This document shows positions 1 to 9,300 of a stretch of 64,000 nt of DNA, in pieces. The notes beneath the pieces are model-generated. The model saw only the letters and a list, made by a program, of their open reading frames with translations, ran no database searches and had not been told where the DNA came from. A program made the position numbers and the translations under genes. Every line of letters starts with the position of its first letter. The stretch's first letter is position 1. Source of the DNA: Bacteroidota bacterium. Lineage in GTDB: Bacteria; Bacteroidota; Bacteroidia; Chitinophagales; Chitinophagaceae. The stretch spans positions 124,001-188,000 of the forward strand of contig JADJZY010000034.1 of NCBI GenBank assembly GCA_016715505.1. Direction: 5' to 3'.

Positions 1-228
1 AACCACTCCTGCAAATTCGCAACCCAAGATGGGGAATTTAGGGCGAAAGAGTCCGCTCCAGAAACGGGAAATAAAATATTCAGCACTACGAAATCCGCTG
101 TCAGTGCGGTTTACGGTAGCTGCATAAATTTCAACCAATACTTCATTTGCTTTTGGTTGAGGTTTTTTCCAATCTACATATTGTGCGACTTCGGGAGGGC
201 CATACTTTTTATGAATAACTGCTTTCAT
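1..228 (-). CDS. MDR-family alcohol dehydrogenase/quinone oxidoreductase, N-terminal part
   Basis: The gene runs off the left edge; 76 codons from the start are present. The protein begins MKAVIHKKYGPPEVAQY and continues with a stretch typical of the GroES-like domain of medium-chain dehydrogenases (EVLVEIYAATVNRTDSGFR, then a PKFPILGCEFAGVV block). Family members are cytoplasmic NAD(P)H-dependent oxidoreductases acting on alcohols, aldehydes or quinones. The cofactor domain is outside the window, so substrate and zinc dependence cannot be judged. The ATG at 228 is chosen because the next upstream ATG (232) is out of frame. Confidence 0.8.
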   Translation of the reverse strand, partial: MKAVIHKKYGPPEVAQYVDWKKPQPKANEVLVEIYAATVNRTDSGFRSAEYFISRFWSGLFRPKFPILGCEFAGVV

Positions 229-433
229 TCATTAATATTTTGTTTGATTAAATGATTCTTTGCAAGCCTTTTTCCGAAAAACAAGTAAATATGTTTTGCG
301 AAAAATGGAAATTAATCAGGGGATTAACTGCAATGAACATCCACAAAATCAAAAGTAAATTGGATTCCGTTTGGAATAGTCCAGAGATGGATGAACGGCA
401 AAACAAGTGCTTTGAAAACCATCCAATTAATAA

Positions 434-1399
434 TTATTCGTCATCATAAATTTTCATGCGGAAAACAAAGAGACAACCAAAAAGGGCTGGTATGATTAAA
501 TTAATGAGCCACAATAAAATGGTGGCAGTTACAATGCCCACATGATTTTGACTAAGAGGTGCCAGAAAATATAAAGCAGTTTCGCCACGAATACCGATTT
601 CGGCAATGGCGATGGTTGGCACGATGGCCATCGCCCAAAAAATTAACCAAATCGTCAAAACCATATCAACGAGAGGAACATCCACCCAAAGCAATTTCAG
701 GAGCAACACAAATTGGGTCGTATAAATGCCATAACGAAGAAAAGACAAGAATAAAATTCTCAATAATTGCGAAGCATGAAAACGTCGAACAATTAATAAG
801 TAGGTTTTGACTTTTCGGAGGAAGGGAATGGCCGATAATTTTTCGACGAAAGTGGGCAAGTTAAAATAAAAATAGCCCAGCACAATACATAAAACCAAAC
901 TACCCGCCAGTAACCAATAAATCCATTGCGTGCTTTTTACCTGATTGATGTAATAAATTAAACCAATGAGTCCCAAAAACCCCGTCACAATTAATTGGGC
1001 AAAACTACCTACAATGGTTACCGTGATACCTTGCAGTTTATGGACATTCCTTAAAAATAAAATTCGGCCCATGTATTCACCAATTCGATTGGGTGTAATC
1101 ACCGAAACTGCCAAACCTGTAAGCACCGATTGTAAAGATGTCCACAACGAAAATCGCTCTGTACCTAACAAAAGATATCGCCATTTTTGGGCCTCTATGG
1201 TCCAATTCAGCACCATGAGAAAAACAACAGACACCAATAGATAAATTCTTCGGGCATCCCATTCCAAAAACATTTGATGCAAAATTTCCTGAAGGTCCTC
1301 TTGTCGTCGTAATTGGTTGTAAAGCGCATAGGCCATCCAAAAAAACAAAACAAGACCAATCGAGGTCTTGAAAATTAATTTAATACTTTTGTTCCTCAC
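434..1399 (-). CDS. lysylphosphatidylglycerol synthase TM-domain (flippase-like, UPF0104) membrane protein
   Basis: A 321-residue inner-membrane protein with about seven hydrophobic segments and no soluble domain. The central stretch around residues 95-110 reads SVITPNRIGEYMGR, the S..TP.R.GE signature of the LPG_synthase_TM family (the flippase half of MprF-type proteins). The catalytic synthase half is absent, so lysyl transfer is unlikely; a role in lipid or glycolipid translocation is inference. The start lies 20 bases from the divergent ruvC start, so both probably share one short promoter region. The 205-base gap to the next gene (229-433) shows nothing recognisable. Confidence 0.8.
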   Translation of the reverse strand: MRNKSIKLIFKTSIGLVLFFWMAYALYNQLRRQEDLQEILHQMFLEWDARRIYLLVSVVFLMVLNWTIEAQKWRYLLLGTERFSLWTSLQSVLTGLAVSVITPNRIGEYMGRILFLRNVHKLQGITVTIVGSFAQLIVTGFLGLIGLIYYINQVKSTQWIYWLLAGSLVLCIVLGYFYFNLPTFVEKLSAIPFLRKVKTYLLIVRRFHASQLLRILFLSFLRYGIYTTQFVLLLKLLWVDVPLVDMVLTIWLIFWAMAIVPTIAIAEIGIRGETALYFLAPLSQNHVGIVTATILLWLINLIIPALFGCLFVFRMKIYDDE

Positions 1400-1419
1400 G
1401 CCCTGTAAAAATACTGCGC

Positions 1420-1950
1420 TTGCATCGGAAAACTGAGATAATTTTAGGCATTGATCCGGGTACCCTCATTCTGGGTTATGGTTTAATAGAAATCAAAAAC
1501 CGCAAACCGGCCTTGATTGAAATGGGCGTACTAAAATTGGGCGCTTACAAGGATACCTATCAGCGATTACAAATGATTTATCAGAAGATTTTGGAATTGC
1601 ATAAAAATTTTCAACCACAGCAATTTGCCATTGAGGCCCCTTTCTTCGGGAAAAATGTGCAGAGTATGCTCAAATTAGGCCGAGCACAGGGTGTTGCGAT
1701 TGCTGCTGCCATGCAGGTTGGTTTGAGTGTGGAAGAATATTCTCCCAAAAAAATTAAACAATCGGTGACGGGAAATGGCAATGCCAGCAAAGAACAGGTT
1801 TGGAAGATGTTGCAGCAAACTTTAAATTTTGAAGGGCGGCCTGAATTTTTGGATGCTACCGATGCGGTCGCGGTTGCACTTTGCCATCATTATCAAACAA
1901 GCATACCGGGATTGGGCAAACAAAAAGAACAAGGTTGGGATGCCTTTTAA
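1420..1950 (+). CDS. ruvC: crossover junction endodeoxyribonuclease RuvC
   Basis: RuvC resolves Holliday junctions as a dimer with RuvAB. The four acidic catalytic residues can be assigned: D12 in GIDPGT, E72 in AIEAPFF, and D145/D148 in DATDAVAVALCH, with spacing like the E. coli enzyme. Length (176 residues) is normal. The start is a TTG; no ATG lies between it and the first catalytic motif, so a TTG start, or a start obscured by a base error, must be assumed. It is divergent from the preceding membrane protein. Confidence 0.92.
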   Translation: MHRKTEIILGIDPGTLILGYGLIEIKNRKPALIEMGVLKLGAYKDTYQRLQMIYQKILELHKNFQPQQFAIEAPFFGKNVQSMLKLGRAQGVAIAAAMQVGLSVEEYSPKKIKQSVTGNGNASKEQVWKMLQQTLNFEGRPEFLDATDAVAVALCHHYQTSIPGLGKQKEQGWDAF

Positions 1951-2033
1951 AGAACAATGCCCATCGAATTAAAAAATAGTTGTGGCTTATACATTGGGTG
2001 GGATTCGAGAATCATTTTAACAAGAGACTTCAT

Positions 2034-2141
2034 TTTTTCGGTTGTGTTTCGGGCCAGGGATGGCAGCAATTACCCCGCAGCGACGAAGGAGCGAGGCGTA
2101 ATGCGAACAGCCCGGTGCCGCCTGAAGTGAGACACGAAAAA
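2034..2141. ncRNA. GC-rich long imperfect hairpin, unidentified structured element
   Basis: The 323-base gap 1951-2273 has no convincing gene but holds a GC-rich block. Paired arms: TTTTTC (2034-2039) with GAAAAA (2136-2141); GTGTTTC (2044-2050) with GAGACAC (2129-2135); CAGG (2055-2058) with CCTG (2121-2124); GGCA (2062-2065) with TGCC (2116-2119); and a GC/ATTAC/CCCGC stem (2066-2078) with 2091-2104, closing a 12-base loop. A second hairpin (TCAT/ATGA) lies near 2145-2170. This could be a small RNA or a dispersed palindromic repeat. It lacks the GGAAG loop of SRP RNA and the RNase P and tmRNA core motifs. Strand is undetermined. Confidence 0.4.
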
Positions 2142-2273
2142 GTGACTGCTCATGTTATGAGGCGGCAGGCCCCATCCTGAAAGACCATTCTAAACCAGAA
2201 AGCCAGATGATCAATTTTCAAAAAGCCTCATCCGTCATTTACAGCCACATAACAAGCTGAACAGGCAAATAGC

Positions 2274-3584
2274 ATGGATGCTTTAAAAAAAACACTATTT
2301 TTACTTGGTATGAGTAATCGGGCACTTCGAATTATTTTTTTACTAGCTGTGGTGAGCACGGTATTGATGTTTGCCACCCAATATTTTTGGGTGAAGAATG
2401 CTTATAATTTGGAGAAAAAACTTTTTAGTTCACAAGTGACGATTGCGTTAAAAAATGTGGCCGTTCAATTGTTGCGGATGAATAACAACAATAGTCCAGT
2501 TGATAGTATCGTGAATAAAGTTTCGGATCGATATTATACTGTGCAGGTGAATGACAAAATTGACTCGACTGTATTGGAACCCCTGCTAAAACGCGAACTC
2601 CTGGCTCAGCAAATCAAAACGGATTTTGAGTATAGCGTATATGATTGTGAAAGCGAGAATATGAAATACGGGCGGTATGTCAGTTTTTCGAATAATGACA
2701 AACCGGATGATATTGTGCCCACGGAGTTTCCGAAAAATAAAAAGGAGAACAACTATTTTGGGGTGCATTTTCCGCAGCTATCTACCTTCCTGACCAAGGA
2801 AATGAGCAGTTGGTTTGCTTCCACTTTTGTGTTGATTCTATTCATGATCATTCTGGCGTATGCGATTTTTATCATCTTCCGACAAAAAAGACTGAGTGAG
2901 ATCCAGAAGGACTTTGTGAACAACATGACCCATGAATTTAAAACACCGCTGGCAACGATTAAAATTTCCTCAGAGGTATTAAAGAATCCGAATATCATTA
3001 ATAATCCGGAACGATTACTCAACTATGCAACCATCATTAATAACGAAACCTTGCATTTAACCAATCAGGTAGAAAGGGTATTACAGATGGCTAAAAGTGG
3101 TAAGGATACCATTTCGTTGAACAAAGAGGATTTTGAACTGGCGCCCAATTTGGAAGAAATTATTGATAAAACCTATAAACCCCTGATTCGTTCTAGAGGA
3201 GGAGATATTCAACTGGAAGTTGAAGATGGGTTGATGATATTTGCCGACAAGCTTCACTTCAAGAATGTGGTTGTTAATTTACTGGATAATGCTATTAAAT
3301 ATTGCCGCGAAGTACCACAAATCATGATCAAAGCTGGTCGGGATCAAGATCAGATTAAAATAACCATTCGGGACAATGGAATTGGCATGAGCCCTGAAAA
3401 CGTCAAACATATCTTCTACAAGTTTTATCGGATTCCAACCGGTAATCTGCATGATGTGAAGGGCTTTGGACTTGGTTTGAACTATGTAAAACTGATTATT
3501 AAACAACATGGTGGAAATATAAAAGTTCATAGTGAACTTGATAAAGGTTCAGAATTTTGTATATTTATCCCACTAAAATCATAA
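2274..3584 (+). CDS. two-component sensor histidine kinase
   Basis: A membrane sensor kinase of 436 residues. One TM segment lies near residues 18-36, a sensor region of about 145 residues follows, and a second TM segment lies near 183-202. There is no clear HAMP domain: the H-box follows directly (HEFKTP, H220). The N-box is NLLDNAIKY (335-343), the G1 box DNGIGM (367-372) and the G2 box GFGLGL (397-402), so the kinase core is intact. A shorter start at 2310 (MSNRAL) is possible. The response regulator follows after 11 bases, so the pair is one operon. The signal is unknown. Confidence 0.9.
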   Translation: MDALKKTLFLLGMSNRALRIIFLLAVVSTVLMFATQYFWVKNAYNLEKKLFSSQVTIALKNVAVQLLRMNNNNSPVDSIVNKVSDRYYTVQVNDKIDSTVLEPLLKRELLAQQIKTDFEYSVYDCESENMKYGRYVSFSNNDKPDDIVPTEFPKNKKENNYFGVHFPQLSTFLTKEMSSWFASTFVLILFMIILAYAIFIIFRQKRLSEIQKDFVNNMTHEFKTPLATIKISSEVLKNPNIINNPERLLNYATIINNETLHLTNQVERVLQMAKSGKDTISLNKEDFELAPNLEEIIDKTYKPLIRSRGGDIQLEVEDGLMIFADKLHFKNVVVNLLDNAIKYCREVPQIMIKAGRDQDQIKITIRDNGIGMSPENVKHIFYKFYRIPTGNLHDVKGFGLGLNYVKLIIKQHGGNIKVHSELDKGSEFCIFIPLKS

Positions 3585-3595
3585 ACGCTGACGAT

Positions 3596-4303
3596 ATGCC
3601 TCAAAAAACCAAAATTTTACTTGTGGAAGATGATGCTTCCCTGGGTTATGTGATTAAAGATAGTCTCGAAGAGAAGGGATTTGAAGTAACCCATGCTACC
3701 GATGGTAATATGGGCTGGCAACAGTTTTCGAAAAATTTTTATGACCTCTGTTTACTAGATGTGATGATGCCCCAAAAGGACGGATTCACATTAGCCAATC
3801 AGATTCGTCGCAAAAACACACATATACCAATCTTGTTTATCACGGCCAAAAGTATGCAGGAAGATCGTATTGCAGGCTTTAAGGCGGGAGGCGATGATTA
3901 TATCACGAAGCCCTTTAGTATGGAGGAATTGATGCTTCGTATCGATGTATTTTTAAAACGCACGAAGGGAACGGATCCGGATGAATTGATTTTTAAAATT
4001 GGGCAAACCACTTTTGATTTTCCGAATTTAACCGTTAAAGGTCCGAATACAGATGTTCGATTGACTCAAAAAGAAGCCGATTTATTGCGCTTCTTTTGTA
4101 TGAATCCGAACCGTGTTGTGAAACGCGATGAAGTATTGACGAAGGTTTGGGGTAAAGATGATTACTTCCTTGGAAGAAGTATGGATGTATTTATCACCAA
4201 AATCAGGAAATACCTCAAGGAAGAAACTGAAATTGAAATCCAAACCATTCACGGAGTGGGATTTCGGTTTATTAATCCGAGTGCACCAAGTGAAGGAGAA
4301 TAA
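3596..4303 (+). CDS. OmpR/PhoB-family response regulator
   Basis: A receiver domain (residues 5-120) with acidic pocket E11/D12/D13, phosphorylation site D55 (LLDVMMP), T83 and K105, followed by a winged-helix DNA-binding domain (about 140-230, ending in an IHGVGFRFI wing motif). The start is the ATG at 3596, 11 bases after the kinase stop; an in-frame upstream extension would overlap the kinase gene and adds nothing conserved. It is the cognate partner of the upstream kinase. The last 32 bases overlap the convergent HIT gene. Confidence 0.93.
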   Translation: MPQKTKILLVEDDASLGYVIKDSLEEKGFEVTHATDGNMGWQQFSKNFYDLCLLDVMMPQKDGFTLANQIRRKNTHIPILFITAKSMQEDRIAGFKAGGDDYITKPFSMEELMLRIDVFLKRTKGTDPDELIFKIGQTTFDFPNLTVKGPNTDVRLTQKEADLLRFFCMNPNRVVKRDEVLTKVWGKDDYFLGRSMDVFITKIRKYLKEETEIEIQTIHGVGFRFINPSAPSEGE

Positions 4304-4676
4304 GTCTTTGCGATTCTTCCAGTTCTGTTGCTGTTGGCTTTAATTTTTCTCTTGTAAAATTGATATCATCTGCCTGATTGATTGGCAACAAGTGCATGTG
4401 TGCATGTGGCACTTCGAGTCCGATTACACTCAGCCCTACCCGATTACATGGAAATGCCTTTTGGATAGCTTGCGCAATTGGTTTAGCGAATAACAACCAT
4501 TCCTTTAACAGTTCGTCGGGCGCATCGAAGATAAAATCTATCTCAATTTTAGGTACTACCAGCACATGTCCGGGGACTAATGGAAACACATCTAGAAATG
4601 CGTAAAAATGTTCATTTTCAGCAATTTTGTAAGAGGGGATTTCAGCGGCAATGATACGTGAAAATATGGATGCCAT
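4272..4676 (-). CDS. HIT family nucleotide-binding protein
   Basis: 134 residues with the histidine triad HAHMHLLP (H91, H93, H95) and the N-terminal IFSRIIAAEIPSYK stretch typical of HinT-like proteins. The family hydrolyses nucleoside phosphoramidates or related AMP conjugates in the cytoplasm. Its ATG overlaps the greA stop by one base (TAATG), so the two are translationally coupled, a common Bacteroidota arrangement. The 3' end overlaps the convergent response regulator by 32 bases. Confidence 0.92.
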   Translation of the reverse strand: MASIFSRIIAAEIPSYKIAENEHFYAFLDVFPLVPGHVLVVPKIEIDFIFDAPDELLKEWLLFAKPIAQAIQKAFPCNRVGLSVIGLEVPHAHMHLLPINQADDINFTREKLKPTATELEESQRLILLHLVHSD

Positions 4677-5146
4677 TAGATGGTAATTTCTTCAACTTTA
4701 AACTTCATCAAACCACCCGGAGTTTGTACTTCTGCCACCTCTCCTACTTTTTTACCCAGTAAGCCCTTTCCGATAGGAGAAGAAACAGAAATTTTACCGG
4801 CTTTGAGGTCGGCTTCGTTTTCTGATACGATTTGATACTGTATACTTTTTTTAGTTCCCATGTTCAACATCTTCACTTTCGATAAGATTGTCACTTTACT
4901 GGTATCGATATCATTGACATCAATGATTCTGGCATTGGCTACGGCGTTTTCGAGAATAGCAATTTTCGCCTCATGATGACCTTGTGCTTCTTTGGCTGCA
5001 TCATATTCGGCATTTTCTTTTAAGTCGCCTTTTTCACGGGCTTCGGCAATGGCTTTGGCAATTTCAGAACGTCCTTCTGATTTGAGTTTATTCAATTCTT
5101 CAATCATTTGATCGAAGGTTTCCTTGGTCACGTAGGATATACTCAT
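4676..5146 (-). CDS. greA: transcription elongation factor GreA
   Basis: GreA enters the RNA polymerase secondary channel and stimulates cleavage of backtracked RNA. The N-terminal coiled coil (about residues 10-75) carries the acidic tip region ENAEYDAAKEAQ, and the C-terminal domain contains SPIGKGLLGKKVGE. The ATG at 5146 gives 156 residues, the usual size; a longer in-frame reading to 5209 would start inside the upstream hairpin and is rejected. It is followed by the HIT gene with one base of overlap. The leader holds a terminator-like hairpin and a TAnnTTTG promoter element. Confidence 0.95.
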   Translation of the reverse strand: MSISYVTKETFDQMIEELNKLKSEGRSEIAKAIAEAREKGDLKENAEYDAAKEAQGHHEAKIAILENAVANARIIDVNDIDTSKVTILSKVKMLNMGTKKSIQYQIVSENEADLKAGKISVSSPIGKGLLGKKVGEVAEVQTPGGLMKFKVEEITI

Positions 5147-5165
5147 ATTCTTGTTAGTTATTGAT

Positions 5166-5203
5166 AAAAAAGAATCAACGCCTTCCTTCTGGAAAGCGTT
5201 GAT
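5166..5203 (-). terminator. intrinsic terminator between porV and greA
   Basis: On the minus strand ATCAACGC-T-TTCC pairs with GGAA-G-GCGTTGAT around an AGAA loop (stem 5174-5203, about 13 pairs including one T-G), followed by TTCTTTTTT. It lies 31 bases after the porV stop and 20 bases before the greA start, so it most likely ends the T9SS operon. Any greA transcript from the promoter element at 5207-5214 would have to pass through it. Confidence 0.75.
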
Positions 5204-5206
5204 GTG

Positions 5207-5214
5207 CAAAGATA
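5207..5214 (-). promoter_or_regulatory. putative Bacteroidota -7 element of greA
   Basis: TATCTTTG on the minus strand matches TAnnTTTG. Transcription would begin at about the foot of the hairpin at 5174-5203, giving a leader of about 55 bases in front of greA. No clear -33 TTTG was found at the expected distance. Confidence 0.45.
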
Positions 5215-5234
5215 ATTAAAATTATAATGAAAGT

Positions 5235-6351
5235 TTATTCTTCATCTTCTTCTACCGGAGAAAGATTGATTCGTAACCCAAGGGTATGAACGCCAGTAGA
5301 GAAACGAGTTGGACGGAAGGCATAGTCAAACGCAATCGCCTGTTCGCGTTTACTACTTTTAATCAAAGCTTGCAAACTAGCACCAAAACTCAAGCCGGTA
5401 AAAAAAGTTGTTGTATTTTCTTTATCAGCTACATTATTTTCGTAACGATAAGCGGCACGAAGCATAAACTTTTCTTTGTAGGCATACTCTGCAGCAAAAC
5501 CTGTCCAGTCGTTATTAAATGAATTGGAGATAAAGCTGAACATTGGAGTTAAACGATGTTTTGGCATTTTTTTACTGGCCTCATCACCGCCTGCGGAAGC
5601 TGATTTTTCATCGAGATAAAAATCATAGGCAACCGCAATGTTTAACTGCGAAGGCAGAGAGAATTTCTCAGAACGGGATTGAACGGTTAATTCTTTCGCG
5701 AAATCAGGACTGGAACCGTTAAAGCTAAATCCATCACCTGAGAAACGTAAATTGGTACCTACATTTCGCAACGTAATTCCCAAATGTAAATTATCGCGTT
5801 TACCACTGGTATATTGCACGCCGGCATCAAAACCTAAGGCACTTGCGCGGATATTACTGATGGCCTCGTTGACATAGGTCACATTTAAACCAGCAGACAT
5901 ATTCTTGGAAAAGGTATGACCTAAGCCGACAGACATATTGAGGAAAGAAGGCTTGTAATTACCGATTCCACCTTCTGGTGAATTTTCGGTGGTGATAGGA
6001 ATATCGCCAAAACCAAAACTCATGATATTCACACCAAGCACACCAATATCTCCCCAAATTTTGGGCGATGCCCAGGTTACTGATTGACATTCCTGTACCG
6101 GCTAGGTATCGGGTATGAGCAAGACCTATTTCTGTCTTTTTGGTTTTTGACAATCCTGCAATATTACATTTCATGGCTTCGATACCAGTAACATTAGCGG
6201 CATTTAATCCAAACAAACCGCTGGAACGAGCCCATGGATTTAACAATAATTCTCCTGCTCCGGCCTGTCCTGAACGATCTCTATTTCCTGCGAATACACT
6301 ACCTGCTATGAACAGGGCGAGTGCACTCATTTTTAATTTTCTGTTTAACAT
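5235..6351 (-). CDS. porV: PorV-like T9SS outer-membrane protein (frameshifted)
   Basis: PorV is the outer-membrane beta-barrel shuttle that hands cargo to the T9SS attachment complex. The N-terminal piece has a signal peptide and the conserved LLLNPWARSSGLFGLNAAN and GLAHTRYLAGTGMSIS blocks. The rest (MSFGFGDIPITTENSPEGG, ALGFDAGVQYTSGKRDN, LRFSGDGFSF) follows in another frame. Reading GGG instead of GGGG in the run at 6052-6055 (CCCC on the plus strand) restores NLGDIGVLGVNIMSFG, so a one-base insertion breaks the gene. It ends the operon with the TonB receptor and the large secreted protein. Whether it is the main PorV or a paralogue is not known. Confidence 0.8.
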
Positions 6352-6385
6352 TTTAAATAAATTATTGTGAGAGATTGGATTCATT

Positions 6386-9300
6386 TTAGAAGCTGATTAG
6401 ATCAATCGGACGCATTGCACCGAACCATTTAAGGACGGTTTCTCCGACGCCCGGTATCGATACGTGTACCAAATACATACCACTCGCGATAGGAATGCCT
6501 TTGTCGTTTTTGATATCCCAGTCGATATAAGTTGTTTTGTTATCATTTTTCACCAAAGACTTAATCAAGGCACCATCTAAAGTATAGATTTTGATGTTGG
6601 CTTTATCTGGCAGATTAATGATTCTAACCTTAGTTTCAACACGTGTTCCTTCGTATTCGCTGTATGCATAATATGGATTTGGAACTACATGGATACGTTT
6701 GAAAATTTCGTCTTTGTTGTTGGTGTAGTTATTAGCAGCATCACCCAATTTAGCTGGTGCTAAATCTTTGGTACTGAATTCATACAAAGGCCAGCCTCCA
6801 TTACGCAATTGTTGGTTAGGATCAGGTTGATACCATGAGTATGGACGAGTAACACGCATTTTCACACGAGTGGTGGTTGGAATAATACCATCTTTAATAC
6901 TGGCTAATTTACTTCCCGGAGCCAACATTGGAACACCTACCCACATCATAGAACGATAAGCTTGACGTAAATCATTATCAGCTGCACTGTTTGAATTTTT
7001 CTTGATAGCATTTGCAAATGCAGCACCTTGATCGTATTTGGTACGGTGAATATAAATGATATGTTTACCACCCCATTTCAAGTCGAAGTTAACCGGATCA
7101 AATGAGCGTGAAGTAGGATTCCAAAGCAAATCACGTCCATTGTCCTGACCATTGAAGGATTCTTCACCGAAAGAAATATTTAATCTTTCACCTGTTTCCA
7201 GGTTAATAGCATAACCAGGGAACCAGCTCATGCCAGTATCTGCAGCATTGGTAGAATAGATTGGATTACCGTTGGCATCGACATCTTTAGTCCAACCTGC
7301 ATGTTTGCGCAAGTTATACTTATATGCTCCATTTTCAGAGAAAACAGCCGATGCTGAAATATGGTCTGTCATTTCAATTACTGCACAGCGAGTCCATTTA
7401 CTACGATCAGGTGTAAACACCAAGTCAACTGAGTAAATATCTTGCAGACGATTAAAACCACGATCAGAACCTAAGCCGTACTGTACACCATGTCCACATT
7501 CATCTAAATTTTGATTGTTGGCCAAATTGTAAGGAGAGAAGGTACCAGAAATGACATCTTCAAAAGTTCCTAACTGATCTTTATTATTTAAAGATGGTAA
7601 ATTATCCTGACCAATTCCATTGTCCCAATCTTTCATGGAGCAATTATTGATTGAGGCATCTGTATTGTCATCAAATTCAATACCGGCACGAATCCAGTTG
7701 TTAAAAGACTTACCATCCTGGTCACGAATACCTGATAACCAAGTATCATTGATATCTTCAAAAATTACTTCTGTTTCAATGTTTATCAAACCGTTTTCTT
7801 CACTGGTTGGATTATCTCCCGGACGTGTTTGTTGCTGAGCAGCACCTGCTATTCCCCAATCAAATCCACGAATTAAAGAACCATTTGCTGCAATTGAATC
7901 GTATTTACGCAAATACTTCTCGCTATAGTCTGCTAAAGTCACATCACTCCAAACCACTTCGTTGGTTCCTTTACGTTTAACGTACCAACGGGCAGAATCT
8001 TTCTTGGCACCCAAAGATGAATCCGCTAATGCTGTATGATATCCTTTAACATCAAACCAAACTTCAAAATCACCGGCAACGATACTATCAGGATTCACAA
8101 CTTTCATCATCATAGGACCAAAGTTTCCTTTATAAACAGGATTATAAACCTGACCAGCGTTTAAGGCTTCCATTTCAGAGGCTTCTGTCATTTCTAAGGG
8201 GTTGCCGCCATTTCCTTTACCTTCAATTCTTTTTAATTGGATCCCTGTACCATAATCAGCATAGGTTTGAATATATAAGCTATCTGTTGCAGGGTGTGGC
8301 ATCGCCTTGATTACTTTGATTGGTTGTTCACGACCATCCGTACGACTTTCGATATAGGCTTTATCCTGCGTAGAATCAGCACGTGAAGGATCGAATTTTT
8401 TGAAATTGTTATAACCATAGGCAATTACCAAATAGTAATAAGTTTTGTAATTCACCAAGGCTTTGGAAGTTCCTGAAGCAAAGGCATCCTGATCAATTTG
8501 GAATGAGTGTCTGATTCCATTATCTGTACCATTCACCATTAATTTAGGTACATAATAATCAGAAGAGATTGCAGGGTCTACTTCAAAATTGATGATATCT
8601 TTCACACCATTCTTCTTATCGCATTGGAAAACAAGACGGGCTTTATCGGTATTGATCGAACCATCTTTTGAGCGGATATCTGACAAGGCGACTAATTCAT
8701 TTCTTAACTGGAATACCAAATAACCTTCAAACTTATACAAGCTATCAGCCGAACCAGCTTTTACAGCTTTTTTAGAAACCTCACGCATGTAAGCCTTATC
8801 GAGGTTAGTACCATAACCCTCACCGAAGTTATTTGAGCTGGCAAAATTATCCAGATCAAATACGAGTTTGCGATCTAAAGGCTGAACAACAGCATTCGGC
8901 GCTTGTGGACCGAAAGGTAATTTAAATGCATTGTCGAAAAGATCTTGGGCTTTATCATCACAAATCTGAATTTTTGAGAAACATGCAGAAGCACCACCAC
9001 CGGTATTCGGAACCCAAACAGCACCAATGGTGATATTATTTGGTTCAGCGCCCGGCAATAATGGGAAAGGACCAGAAGAGTGAATAAATCGACGATCGGC
9101 AGGAACATTGTTACATGTTGCTTCAGTCCAACCACCTTTACAAGGATCGCCGTAGAAAATGAATTTTGTACAAGGGCCTACATCTCTTGCATTACAAGCA
9201 GTTGTAAAACATTGGCCATCCTTCCATGAACCGGTAATGAATTGATAATAATCATCCAATACATCCGGATTACCGGTAACACCCGAAACGTTGTTGTAAT

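Noticed and set aside
252..449. 65-residue plus-strand reading frame upstream of the flippase-like gene
   Set aside because: No ribosome site, no promoter element, overlap with the converging gene, and unremarkable composition.
2034..2180. SRP RNA, RNase P RNA or tmRNA
   Set aside because: The hairpin size resembles SRP RNA, but the conserved GGAAG loop and AGCAGCC side are missing; no RNase P or tmRNA core motif is present either.
1980..2180. 66-residue plus-strand reading frame
   Set aside because: It lies over the GC-rich hairpin, and its sequence (Arg/Gln-rich, no fold pattern) reflects the palindrome rather than a protein.
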